Shown piece after piece: positions 42,266 to 53,289 of a stretch of DNA of 64,000 bases. Origin of the DNA: Petunia secreta (taxonomy: Eukaryota > Streptophyta > Magnoliopsida > Solanales > Solanaceae); the NCBI GenBank assembly GCA_029990175.1, contig JARKIP010000005.1:35287501-35351500 (forward strand), written 5' to 3'. The position numbers and the translations under genes were made by a program. The first letter of the stretch is position 1, and each line of letters begins with the position of its first letter. The notes beneath the pieces are model-generated. The model had not been told where the DNA came from. It did not search any database and saw only the letters and a list, made by a program, of their open reading frames with translations.

Positions 42266-43048
42266 TGATAAGGATCAAAATAAATACGATAAAAGATAGG
42301 AGAGCGACACACTTCTCGAACTCCCTACAAGGTAACCACGGAGAATTCGTTCAGTGATACCCTCGTATCGGCATCTAGAAGGACCTACAACTATGCAACT
42401 ATCCTCGAGACGACAAAGGACTCGCAAGTAGAATGATCGGGGGGTTTGGGGATCAACTAGAATCCACTAGTAGACTCAAACCATCTCAAAAGTTTTTCAT
42501 TCAAAGAGACTCTTCTCTTGAACATTGTTCATTCAATCATTCATCAAAGCTAACTAATGAAATAAATGGCTAAGGGGTGTAATTATACCGTTTCCTAACC
42601 CCTTGTAAAATGAGTAAAAGGCCCCCAAAGTGGGCTAAGACATAAAAGACCACGTAGGGTCAAAATAGGAAGTTTACACAAAATGCCGTCAAAACATAAC
42701 AGGGGGAGGCTCCCGCCTCAAGTGGGGAGGCGCTCCGCCTCAGTGGCCTTAAGTGAGGGGCGGTCCGCCTAGTGCCTAGGGGCGGCCGCCTCTTGCCAAA
42801 AATCAAGAAAGTGCAACTTTGGTAGGCGCTCCGCCTCCTCCGTGAGGTGCTCCGCCTCTTCCTGAAGCTCCTTGAAATGCCTCAAAATGTGTCCCCCGAG
42901 CCTCTCCTTTGGTGCCTATGTGCTCCTCCTTCCTTGGCGCTCCATTGCATGATCTTCAAGTTGCTTCCGGTGGCCTTGATGGTACTCTTTGTGCTCCCAA
43001 GCTTGGCTCTTGATGGACGGCGCTTTTGCTCCAATTTGCCCCGCATAA
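42266..43048 (-). repeat. 5' LTR of J
   Basis: 783 bp. The TATA box is damaged (TAATTATA, 42580-42587). GC-palindrome cluster 42707-42858. The terminal ATCA is mutated to ATAA on the plus strand. Confidence 0.9.
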
Positions 43049-43870
43049 AAAATGCCAGGTGGATTACCTCCGTTGAGAGGAATCGAGCACCAAATTGACT
43101 TCGTACCAGGGTATCAAATCCCCAACAAACCTGCATACCGGTGTAATCCCGAAGACACCAAAGAGCTCCAAAGGCAGGTTGATGAGTTTCTGAACAAGGG
43201 CCTTGTTCGAGAGAACTTAAGTCCTTGCGTTGTTCCTGTTATCCTTGTCCCGAAAAAAGATGGAACATGGCGAATGTGCGTTGATTGCCGAGCAGTCAAC
43301 AAAATAAAAGTAAAGTATCGTTATCCTATCCCTCGATTAGATGACATGCTAGACGAGTTAAGTGGTTCTTCATGCTTTTCGAAGATAGACCTCAGGTCCG
43401 GTTACCACTAAATCCGAATGATACCTGGAGAGGAGTGCAAAACCGCATTCAAGACTAAATTCGGTCTCTATGAATGGTTGGTGATGCCTTTTGGCCTATC
43501 CAATGCACCGAGCACATTCATGCGACTGATGAATCATGTGCTCAAACCGTTCATAAATAAGTTTGTTGTCATTTACTTCGATGACATACTTGTTTATAGT
43601 AAAACTATGGATGAACATGTCGAACACCTAAGGCTAGTGCTTGATAAGCTTAGAGAAGAGAAGTTATATGCTAACTTCAACAAATGTGCCTTTTGGGTCT
43701 AACGTGTAGTCTCTCTCGGATTCATTGTTAGTGGTAATGGTGTTGAAGTCGAAGAGTCAAAGGTCGAAGCCATCAAATATTCGCCAACTCCAACCTCGGT
43801 ATCACAAGTTCGTAGCTTCCATGGCTTAGCTAGCTTTTACTGAAGGTTTGTTCGAGACTTTAGCACCGTG
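43049..43870 (+). pseudogene. pol (RT): Reverse transcriptase of L
   Basis: RT fingers and palm: GLPPLRGIEHQIDF, DGTWRMCVDCRAVNK, KIDLRSGYH, then TAA for CAA, FGLYEWLVMPFGLSNAPS, and an intact catalytic VIYFDDILVYS near 43570. Stops also occur after CAFWV and within SFYRRF (TGA for CGA). K interrupts it at RDFSTV. The RT is mutated at three codons but retains its catalytic Asp pair. Confidence 0.85.
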
Positions 43871-44537
43871 TGATAAGAATCAAGCGAGGAAAAGTAGAAG
43901 ATAAAGAGCGAGACGTAACTCGATCGATAATCTCAAGTAGCAACGAAGAACTCGTTCTGTTACACCCCGAGAGAATGTCAAGAACACCTACACTGGGCAA
44001 CTACCCTCGAGCTAACATGAGCATGCAAGTAGAGTGATCGGGGAGGGAAAGGAAGTCATCTAGATCCGCTAGAGAACAACAAGTCCCAAAAGGTCGTTTC
44101 ATTCAACAAAGAGTTCAACTCTTGAACAATGTTCTTTTCATCAATCATAAGCTAAGGAATGAAATAAGCTATCTAGCTATTTATAGGTGTTTTTAGGCAC
44201 TAAGTAAAATGTCTAGAGTGCCTACACTTAGGCTTAGCGATAAAAGACCACGTATGGTCAAAATAGATATAACACATAGCAAAATCCCGTGCTTCAGCTT
44301 TTGGGGCGGAGCGCCCGCCAATTTGTGCAGTGGGGGCGGCTGGGTGGAGCGCCTGGCTGGTGGGGCGGAGCGCCTAGCCCCCTTATTCTCTGGGCGGGGC
44401 GCCTGGTTCACTTTGCTGCTCCTCTTGCGCTTTGATCACCCGGAACGGATCCTCTCTTTACCAAGTGTAAGTGCACTCCTTGGATCTCCTTAGCTTGGCT
44501 CCGTGTAAAGGGTCTTGCGGGGGTTTGGTTCTTATCA
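43871..44537 (-). repeat. 3' LTR of K
   Basis: 667 bp. TATA 44178-44185; GC-palindrome cluster 44304-44405. The minus-strand frame of Pol continues into it as PARPFTRSQAKEIQ. Confidence 0.9.
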
Positions 44538-44550
44538 TCCTCCCCTTCTT
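44538..44550 (-). other. Polypurine tract of K
   Basis: AAGAAGGGGAGGA on the minus strand. Confidence 0.9.
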
Positions 44551-45352
44551 GAGAAGATTTCACCCTCGAAATAGAGGCATCATCATCCACGACCTCTCCA
44601 TCCCCTACATCAAAAGGAACCAAGTCACAAATATTAAATGTATTAGAAATATTATACTTCCTTGGCAAGTCGATCACATAGGCGTTGTTATTGATCTTTG
44701 AAAGCACTTGGAGTGGGCCATCTCCTCAGGGTGCCCACTTCCCTTTCCTAAGGTTTGGAAACCTTTCTTTCCGGAAGTGCACCCACACACAGTCCCCCTT
44801 CTTGAGTTCCACCTTCTTGCGTCCTTTGTTTTTCTTGGAGGCAACCTTTGCATAAGCTTCCTCCAAGTTCTTCTTCACCTTTGTATGGAGTTCAACCAAA
44901 GCCTTGGCTCTAGCTTTACCTTCAAAATTAACAATCATTTCCCTTGGCAAAGGGGCTAGATCAAGGGGAATCAAGGGGTTAAAACCATAAACACACTCAA
45001 AGGGAGTCATGCTAATCATGCTATGCAATGTACGATTATGGGCAAACTCCATAAGAGGCAATCTATCAATCCAAGTCCCGGCCTTACCTCGGGTCATGGC
45101 TCTAAGAAGAGCACCCAAAGTTTGGTTTACCACCTCGGTTTGACCATCCGTTTGTGGGTGGTGGGATGTGGAGAACAAAAGCTTGGTGCCAAGGGCACCC
45201 CATAAACTCCTCCAAAATTGGCTTAGGAACTTAGTGTCTCTATAACTTACAATAGTTTGAGGCACACCATGCAACTTTAAAACATTATCAATGAACAAAG
45301 AAGCAACATGTTGTGCATCATTACACTTTTTACATGGAATGAAGTGAGCCAT
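44551..45352 (-). pseudogene. pol (IN): Integrase core and C-terminus of K
   Basis: FIPCKKCNDAQHVASLF, then the second catalytic Asp region reads SYRDTKFLSQFW instead of SDRD (GAT to TAT), removing a DDE residue. HHPQTDGQTEVVN (Glu) is kept. C-terminal LHTKVKKNLEEAYAKV and VELKKGDCVWVHFRKERFPN, then a frame change to VLSKINNNAYVIDLPRKYN. Ends in the polypurine tract as SSQEGEDD. Confidence 0.83.
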
Positions 45353-46413
45353 TTTGGAGAACCAATCAACAACAACATAAATGCTATCATGTCCCCCCTA
45401 GTCCGTGGTAATCCCATGACAATGTCCATAGATATATCCATCCACGGGCTAGTAGGTACAGGGAGCGGGGTATACAACCCATGGGGGTGTGCTTTGGATT
45501 TAGCACGCTTGCACTCAAGGCAATTGGTGCAAAACTTTTCAACATGCACCCCCATCTTTGGCCAATGGAAATATTCTTTAAGAATGGCCAAAGTCTTTCT
45601 TATCCCAAAGTGACCCATGAGTCCTCCACAATGTGCCTCTTGCACAAGCAATTCCCTCCATGAGGACTCGGGTACGCACACTCTACCATTTTTGAAGATG
45701 TAGCCATTAACCCATTGATATTTCTCAACCCTTTCGCCCTTATATAGAGCTTCATGGATGCTCTTTAGCTTAGGGTCATGAGCATACATCAACTTGATCC
45801 TCTCAAACCCCAACAGCTTGGAGGTAAGAGTAGTGGCAAGAGCAAACTTCCTAGAAAGCGCATCCGCCACAACATTGTCTTTCCCCTTTTTGTATTGAAC
45901 AACATAGGGAAAAGACTCAATGAACTCTACCCACTTGGCATGCCTCTTGTTTAGCTTCTCCTGGCCCCTAAGATGTTTGAGTAACTCATGGTTACTCTTA
46001 ATCACAAACTCCCTAGGCCAAAGGTAGTGTTGCCAATGAGCAAGAGCCCTCACTAGGGCATACAACTCCTTGTCATACGTAGAGTAATTCAAGGAGGCCG
46101 CTTTCAATTTCTCACTAAAGTAGACTATGGGTTTGCCATCTTGCATTAAAACACCACCAATTCCCACCCCCGAGGCATCACGTTCAACCTCAAATGCCTT
46201 TCCAAAGTCGGGAAATTGCAATAGAGAGGCGGTACTCAACCTACTTTTCAATTCTTGGAAGGCCTTCTCTTGAGGCTCTCCCCACAAAAATGGTTGGTTC
46301 TTCTTCACCAATTCAGTGAGTGGAGCGGCACTGGAGCTAAAGTCTTTCACAAATCATCTATAAAAACTAGCAAGACCATGAAAGCTCCTCACTTGAGTAA
46401 CGGTGGCAGGAAT
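45277..46413 (-). pseudogene. pol (RH-IN): RT end, RNase H and integrase zinc domain of K
   Basis: 357 open codons from 46350. RNase H-like domain with ERDASGVGIGGVL, YFSEKL, YDKELYALVRALAHWQHYL and DNVVADALSRK. The integrase HHCC region (AHCGGLMGHFG and FCTNCLECK) and the first catalytic Asp (WMDISMDIVMGL) follow, before a frameshift after RTRGD. The RNase H and zinc domain look intact. Confidence 0.85.
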
Positions 46414-47079
46414 TGATGCCGGGCAAACCCCCACAAGACCCTTCACACGGAGCCAAGCTAAGGATATCCAAGGAGTGCACATACAGTTGGTGAGGAAGGG
46501 CCTAGAAGAAGGATGTGAATGGAAGTCATTCCGGGTGATCAAAATGCAAGAGGAGCAGCCTAGTCTACCAGGCGCCCTGCCCAGACACCAAGGGGGCCAG
46601 GCGCTCCGCCCAGCCTCCCACACTGCACAATTTGGCGGGCGCTCCGCCCCATTTGCTGAAGGACGGGATTTGGCTTTGTGTTATGTCTATTTTGACCCTA
46701 CGTAGTCCTTTATTCCTAAACCTAATTGTGGGCATTCTAGACCTTTCAATTGGTGCCTAAAACATCTATAAATAGCTAGTAGCTTGTTTTCATTCCTTAG
46801 CTTATGTTGATGATTAAAAACCTTGTAAGAGTTGAACTCTTTATTGAATGAAACCTTTGATGGGACTTGTTCTTCCTCTAGTGAATCTAGATGATTGCCA
46901 ATCCCCCCCAATCATTCTATTTGTGTGCTTACGTTAGCTCGAGGGTAGTTGCCTAGCGTAGGTGTTCTTGACATTCTCTTGGGGTGTAACGGAACGAAAT
47001 CTCCGTTGCTACTTGTGATTATTGATCGAGTTACGTCTTGTTCTTTATCTTGTTTACTTTTCCGCATTTCCCTACATCA
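46414..47079 (+). repeat. 5' LTR of M
   Basis: TGATGCCGGG...CTACATCA, 666 bp. U3 encodes PTRPFTRSQAKDIQGVHIQL in frame; GC-palindrome cluster 46570-46650; TATAAATA 46767-46774. Confidence 0.88.
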
Positions 47080-47081
47080 TT

Positions 47082-47093
47082 TGGTATCAGAGC
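47082..47093 (+). other. Primer-binding site of M
   Basis: TGGTATCAGAGC, two bases after the LTR. Confidence 0.92.
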
Positions 47094-48351
47094 AAGGCTG
47101 GGGTTTTGTTCTTACAAATTCCCGACCTTTGATTCTTCGTGCCTACGTTAGTTTCTTTAGATTTCTTGTTGTTGAAGTTATTGAAAGAAGAAAAACACAC
47201 AAAAAAATAGAAAAAGTGAAAAATACAAAAAAAAAAAATTGTCGTATTTTTTTGGTGTGATCGATTCGTGTTATGGGTGTTATAGATTCTGGATCCTTCT
47301 TGAAAACCCGACGTTTGGGTACCACAACTTGTAGATTGGATTGGAATCGAGAGATTTGAATTTTTGAAACCCCAAAATTGTTAAACCCTCCCAAAACCCT
47401 TTGTTCTTGATGAATTTGATTGATTCTTGGGTTGTTTAATTGTGGGTTTGTGGAATTGATTTCCGAGGTTTGTTCTTCATTTAAAAACAAACAAATTGAA
47501 ACAAATTTTGTGTGAATCGGAGTTCGGTAACATTAAGTTTGAAGAATCAAAATCCACCTTAAACCTTTTGAAACCCTCGTTGAAGCCCCAATTTGAAAAC
47601 TTTGAATCATGATTGAGCCTTGTTTGTTGGTTGTTTGGGTGTGAAATTTATTGGGGTTTGTAGGTTATATCAATATTAAAATTTGGGTACCTTGAATTTT
47701 GGCAAAACACATTGGAATCGACCTAGAAATTGGATTGAAATCGAAGAACACGGAGTAGAAAAAATCCGGGTGTTCTTCGTCCAGGCGCTCCGCCCCAACT
47801 CTGGGCGCCCCGCCTGACCTCCTCTTTTTCCAGGCACTCCACCCTAACTCTGGGTGCTCCGCCTGACCTCCCCCACTGGTGGTTTTTGGCAGGCGCTCCG
47901 CCCCACTCTACAGGGCGCTCCGCCTGACCCCTGAAGGTTGAGAATTTGGTAGTTTCTTCTAGGTTTTCTTGTTTCTTTGTTGCCTAAACTCTAATTAGTA
48001 TTTATCTAAGTAATCTTTATACTTAATTAGCACTAATCCTTCATTGCTTTTAGGTGATTCGTGCATTAGTTGGAGAGTAGAACTCTAAGAAGATTCGTAG
48101 ATCCTTTTGACTCAAGTCCTCAATTCAAAGTGCCTAGCGTCCATTGAGTCCTATTAACTCCACTCACCCCGGGGTGTGCTTGACTCGTGAATAGTTTGGT
48201 TGAGTTGAGGAATTGTTACTCATCTACGTGAAGCTTTGGAACTACAAGTCGAGTGAAATATCCACCACCACTAAATGAGTGACCCGAGTGAAACATAAGT
48301 GTGGGAGTGTATGAGGTGATTTCACTAACGTTTGTTCTTCTTGTAGGTACA
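47094..48351 (+). other. Leader of M (non-coding)
   Basis: GC-palindrome cluster 47783-47927; TTCTTCTTGTAGGTACAATG at the Gag start resembles a splice acceptor. Oligo-A at 47220-47240. No gene seen. Confidence 0.8.
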
Positions 48352-49528
48352 ATGGCTAAGAAAGTCAAGATTTTATCAAGGATTCCTTGGCTAACATTCT
48401 TGCCAAGATGGACATCATGGGCCAAAAGATTGAAACACTTGAAAGAGTGACTTCAAGTCTCCAAATGGGACAAGGGGCCTCAAGTGTCCTAGTTGAGAAA
48501 GGGACCCCGAGTGTCCGAATTGGAGATGGGACTCCGAGTGTCCAAGTTGAGACCGGAGAAGGCTCAAGTAGTCCTACCTATACCCTGGAACAAGTTGTTG
48601 AGTTGCTTAATCATCAGCAACGGGTGAAGGAAGATCGAGAGAGAATTGATCAAGTGTTGGGTAATACCCAACGAACGGGCATTCCCCGTATTTTGGACAA
48701 CCCCCAAAGAAACATTCCACTTCCAAGACCCATTCGGAATGTTCAACCTTTTGAGCAAGCCGATGAAGCTCAAGAAGGGGAGAAAGCCGAGTATGGTATG
48801 GGTATGATATGGGTATGAGATGTATGGGTATGATAATCACTACCAACCAAGGCGAGGTATGAATTGGGGTCGAAATGTGGATAGGGGTAGAGGCCGAGGT
48901 CGAGGGCTGCCCATGGGGTATATTGGAGGGAATGCTAGGAGGGAATATGGTGTGAATGAAGATCACTATGTAGGCCAACCGGAGCCTTTCCGTGGGGTCG
49001 TGACACCACCAATCTCAATAGTGTGAAGCTCAATCTTCCAATATTTAAAGGGAATTGTTATCCGGGAGCCTACATTGAATGGGTACTACTCATGGAAAGA
49101 ATTTTTGACATAAATGAGATGACCGATGACAAGAAAGGTACTTATGCTATTTCATCCTTTGAGTCCTATGCATCTACTTGGTGGGAATCCGTCATGAAAT
49201 TAAGGAGAAGAGCGGGAATCCCAGTGAATGTGGGTTGGAATGATTTGAAAGGTCTCATGAGTATCAAGTACATCACTCCTAGATAACGTCAAGAGCAACT
49301 CAAGATGTTTTATGAACTAAAGCAAGGTGTCAAGATGGTGCATGAGTATTATGATGAGTTCGAGAAGACTCGGATGGCCTTGGATATCGACACCGAAGAT
49401 GAGGAGCAAGCCGTGATCCATTTCAAGAATGGCTTGAGCTATGGTATAGCTTCACAATTGAGATTGCATGCTTATCTTTCACTTCAAGAAGTCCTTGATG
49501 CCTCCATTCAAGCCGAGCAATGGCTTAA
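48352..49528 (+). pseudogene. gag: Gag of M
   Basis: ATG at 48352, frameshifted near 48365. Open from 48387: coiled-coil start (AKMDIMGQKIETLERV), GTPSV repeats, VVELLNHQQRVKEDRE and a small duplication (GGTATGGGTATGATAT near 48800) that shifts frame. Then RGRGRGRGLPMGY, a core with GAYIEWVLLMERIFD, STWWESVMKLRRR and YITPR, a stop, and LKQGVKMVHEYYDEFEKTRM to QAEQWLND. Broken in at least four places. Confidence 0.82.
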
Positions 49529-49942
49529 TGATACGGGTCAAATCCTGGAAGCAAATGACGAGTAACGGAAGCAACAAAGTAAACACGATAGAAGGAAAAT
49601 AGGGATGGGGGAGAATATAAATAGAAGAAAGAACGAATCAAACTAAACAATTAGATTGATTCAAAAGGGAGGAGAGACTTGAACTATTAAACGAGAGTCA
49701 CACTAGCGGTGATCCACCATGGATTCAACGTAAGAGATACATGAAGCTCAAGCTTCAACAAGAATGGCCAAGCCTATTCTATCTTCTCAATTCTATCTTC
49801 AAAACTAGCTAATGAAATAAAATGACTAAGTGTGGTATTTATTGGTTCACCACACTCCTAATATAATGTCTAAAAAGCCCTCAAATGATATAAAAATAAT
49901 ACAAGCCTCGTAGGGCCAAAATAGGGATTACATGTCAAAATC
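49529..49942 (-). repeat. N: partial LTR of the A/J/I family
   Basis: Begins TGATACGGGTCAAATC, the inverse of the A LTR terminus, and runs through the region of a damaged TATA box (TATTTATT near 49836) into U3. O interrupts it at 49943. It sits in the Gag of M. About half of the LTR is present; whether a solo LTR or an element end cannot be told here. Confidence 0.78.
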
Positions 49943-50636
49943 TGATAAGACCCAAATCTACACAAGACCCTTCACACGGAGCCAAGCTAAGGAGATCCAA
50001 GGAGTACAGTTACACTTGGTGAGGAAGGGCCTAGAAGAAGGAAGTGATTGGAAGCTATTCCGGGTAATCAAAGTGCAAGAGGAGCAGCCCAGTGCTTTAG
50101 GCGCTCCGCCCTAAATTGCCTTGGCTGAGGCGCTCCGCCCACTTTTGGGGCGCCCCGCCTAGGACACCCCACTGCACCTTTTTGTGGGCGCTCTGCCCCA
50201 CTTACTGAAGGACGGGATTTGGCCTAGTGTTATGTCTATTTTGACCCTACGTGGTCTTTTAATTCCTAAGCCTAAGTGTGGGCATTCTAGACCTTTCAAT
50301 TGGTGCCTAACCATATCTATAAATAGCTAGTAGCTTGTCTTCATTCTTTAGCTTATTATTGATGAACAAAAACCTTTGTGTTGAGAGTTAAACTCTTTTA
50401 TTGAATGAAAACCTTTGATGGGACTTGTTCTTCCTCTAGTGAATCTAGATGATTTACAATCCCCCCCGACCATTCTACTTGCGTGCTCCCGTTAGCTCGA
50501 GGGTAGTTGCCTAGTGTAGGTGTTCTTGACATTCTCTCGGGGTGTAACGGAACGAGTTCTCCGTTGCTACTTGAGATTATTGATCGAGATACGTCTTGTT
50601 CTTTATCTTTCACTTTTCCGCATTTGATTCTTATCA
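49943..50636 (+). repeat. 5' LTR of O
   Basis: TGATAAGACCC...CTTATCA, 694 bp. U3 reads YTRPFTRSQAKEIQGVQLHL; GC-palindrome cluster 50099-50200; TATAAATA 50318-50325. Confidence 0.9.
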
Positions 50637-50639
50637 GTT

Positions 50640-50651
50640 TGCTATCAGAGC
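50640..50651 (+). other. Primer-binding site of O
   Basis: TGCTATCAGAGC, one change from the tRNA-Met match. Confidence 0.85.
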
Positions 50652-51823
50652 AAGGTTCCGGTTTCGTTTCTACGAACCACCGACCCTTGATTCTTCGTGC
50701 GTAGGTTAGTTTCTTTAGATTTCTTGTTGTTGAAGTTATTGATAGAAGAAAATACACAAAAATTGGTGTAACTTTTTGGTGTGTTCGATTCGTGTTATAG
50801 GTATTATAGATTCTTGATCCTTGTTGATAACCCGATGTGTGGGTACCACAATCTTGTGGATTGGATTGAATTGAAAGTTTGAAACCCCAAATATTGTTAA
50901 ACCCTCCCAAACCCTTGTTCTTGATGAATTTGATTGATTTTTGGATTGTTGGATTGTAGGGTTTTGGAATTGATTATCGGGGTTTGTTCTTCATTGAAAG
51001 ACAAACAAATTGAAACAAATTTTGGGTGATTCGGAGTTCGGTAACATCGTTTTTTGAAGAATCGAAACCCACCTTTAACCTTTGAAACCCTTGTTGAAAC
51101 CCCCAACTAGAAAACTTTGAATCATGATTGAGCCTTGTATGTTGGTTGTTTGGGTGTGAAATTTATTGGGGTTTGAATGTTGTATCAATATTAAACTTTG
51201 GGTACCTTGAATTTGGGCAAAACACGTTGGAATCGACCTAGAAACTGGATTGAAAACGAAGAACACGGAGTAGAAAAACCCAGGTGTTCTTCGTCCAGGC
51301 GCCCCGCCTGACTTTCTCTTTGTCCAGGCACTCCGCCTGACCTCTCCCACTGCACCAATTGGCAGGCGCTCCGCCCCAATACACTGGCGCTCCGCCTGAC
51401 GCCTGAAGCTTGGGAATTGGGTAGTTTCTTCTAGGTTTGCTTGTTCCTTTGTTGCCTAACCTCTAATTAGTGTTCATCTAAGTAATCTTTCTACTTAATT
51501 AGCACTAATCCTTCATTGCTTTTAGGTGAATTCGTGCATTAGTTGGAGAGTAGAACTCCAAGAAGATTCGTAGATCCTTTTTGATTCAAGTCCTCACTTC
51601 AAAGTGCCTAGCGTTCATTGAGTCCTATTAACTCCACTCACCCCGTAGTATGCTTGACTCATGAACAGTTTGGTTGAGTTGAGGAATTGTTACTAATCTA
51701 CATGAAGCTTTGGAACTACAAGTCGAGTGAAATATCCACCACCACTAAACGAGAGACCCGAATGAACACAAGTGAGGGAGTGTGTGAGGTGATTTCACTA
51801 ACATTTGTTCTTTTGTAGGTATA
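50652..51823 (+). other. Leader of O (non-coding)
   Basis: GC-palindrome cluster 51297-51399; GGTGATTTCACTAACATTTG block and TTTTGTAGGTATAATG at the start codon. No gene seen. Confidence 0.8.
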
Positions 51824-52551
51824 ATGGCGAACGAAAATTTCATCAAGGATGCCTTGGCTAATCTTCTTACCAAGGTGGATACCATGAATCAACGGATTGA
51901 GTCTCTTGAAAAGGAGGCCTCAAGTACCCAAGGTGATCAAGGGACCCCGAGTGTCCAAGTTGGGAAAGGGACCCCGAGTGTCCAAGTTGAAGCCGGTGAA
52001 GGCTCAAGTAGTCGTAACTTTACCCCGGAACAAGTTAGCCATGTTATTGAGTTGCTTAATCAACAACGGGTAAAGGAAGACCGTGAGAGGTATGAACAAT
52101 TATTGGGCAATACCCAACGAACGGGCATTCCCCGTCTAGGGATCAACCCTAACCTTATGGACAATCCCCAAAGGTATGATCCACTTCCAATGGCTATTCA
52201 AAATGTGCAACCTCTTGAGCACGTGGGAGAAGCTCAAGAAGGGGAGGAGGAAGAATATGGAGATGATGACTATAGAGCTCCTAATCCGAATGGGAGAGCC
52301 ATGAATTAGGGACGTAATGTTGATAGGGGTAGAGGCCGAGGTCGAGGGCCACCCATAGGAGTTGGTAGGGATGTTAGAGGGAATGCTAGGGAAGATTTTG
52401 GTGGTTATGGAGGCAACATTGGAGGGCAACCGGTGCCACACCAAGGGGGCCGAGATAACAACAACCTTAATAGCGTGAAGCTCACTATTCCTTCTTTCAA
52501 AGGAAGTAGTGACCCGGTGGAGTACATTGAATGGAAATTGGGCATGGAGAG
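51824..52551 (+). pseudogene. gag: Gag of O, N-terminal part
   Basis: ATG at 51824 (MANENFIKDALANLLTKVDT), open for 161 codons: coiled-coil start, two GTPSVQV repeats, LLNQQRVKEDRERYEQ, ending GRAMN with TAG replacing TGG. It continues in frame through GRNVDRGRGRGRGPP, a Gly-rich stretch, and the start of the core (FKGSSDPVEYIEWKLG). Truncated by P. Confidence 0.83.
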
Positions 52552-53289
52552 TGATGCAATCGAAACTACGAAAGCGAAAAAAGATAAGAAACGAGACGAA
52601 GACTCACACGATTGTTCAAGTGGCAACGAAGAACAATGTTTCGTTACACCCCGAACGATGGCAGGAATCACCTACGCTATGCAACTATCCTCAAGAGACA
52701 CTAGGCTCGAGCAAATAGAATGATCAAATAGGATTGAAGAATAACTTGGATTCATCCAGTTGATTTCAAGTCAAAATAGTTACAAAGGTTCAAGAGCAAT
52801 GCTCATTAATGTTTTGTGTTCAAAGTAAGGTAAAAAGCAATAAATGATGAGGGGGTGTATTTATAGCACCCCTTTACAAGGTTTGCTCAGATTCTGGTCC
52901 GCTGCTGTTCAAGTCCTCATCACGATCGCGCAGGAGTATATGCGATTGTGAAGAACACTCAGCTTCTGAAGCATGCGATCGCGCGAGATGGGGCGCGATA
53001 GCGCAGGGAAAGAAACTCCTCTTCGCGATCGCGCAGGTGTTGTCGCGATCGCGAAGAACAAATGTTGTTCGTCAGGCAGTAAGCTCAGAAGGTACTGCCC
53101 TGTTTTGCCCTATTTTGCTCCCCTGTTTCCTGCCCTGTTTCCTCTTTGATTGAGCTCCAATGCATGGTCTTCAAGTCATCCCCCGAGCTCATATCATCCA
53201 TGCCTTTCCAAACCAAGTGTAAGTGAGCGTCTTGTATCTCCTTGGCTTGACTTCGAGTAAATGGCCTCGATGCAATTTGGGTTGCATCA
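52552..53289 (-). repeat. 3' LTR of P
   Basis: 738 bp, TGATGCAACCC...TTGCATCA. TATA 52858-52865; CGCGATCGCG-type cluster 52922-53055. Pol reads into U3 (SRPFTRSQAKEIQDAHLHLV). Confidence 0.9.

Larger units (their letters stand above)
37789..43048 (-). mobile_element. Element J: complete tier-2 element with Gag core deleted
   Basis: 5.3-kb minus-strand element with LTRs 37789-38570 and 42266-43048. TSD GAAAT (37784-37788) and AAAAT (43049-43053), one change. It encodes an in-frame fusion of the Gag N-terminus to protease and tail. The LTRs differ by scattered substitutions. LTR and tail C-terminus are A-like, protease and tail N-terminus are D/Q-like, so it looks recombinant. Confidence 0.92.
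36741..43870 (+). mobile_element. Element L: Gag-Pol fragment, host of I, J and K
   Basis: Plus-strand coding of a distinct Gag-Pol element in two blocks, 36741-37788 and 43049-43870, separated by J. Joining them restores PDEI-PGGLPPLRGIEHQIDF. No LTR of its own is present. Stops are mostly single changes. It is bounded left by I and right by K, so it is the oldest layer of the right-hand nest. Confidence 0.82.
43871..46413 (-). mobile_element. Element K: 3' half of a Gag-Pol element
   Basis: Minus-strand 3' LTR, integrase and RNase H, ending abruptly in RT (VTQVRSFHGLASFYR) where M begins. Inserted in the RT of L. Close relative of H. Confidence 0.88.
46414..49528 (+). mobile_element. Element M: 5' half of a Gag-bearing element
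   Basis: Plus-strand 5' LTR, primer site, leader and Gag, stopping at QAEQWLND where a partial LTR (N) begins. Its 3' half lies beyond N-Q, outside the window. Same family as H and O. Confidence 0.85.
49943..52551 (+). mobile_element. Element O: 5' part of a Gag-bearing element
   Basis: Plus-strand LTR, primer site, leader and Gag up to IEWKLGME, where P is inserted. Same family as H and M. Confidence 0.87.
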
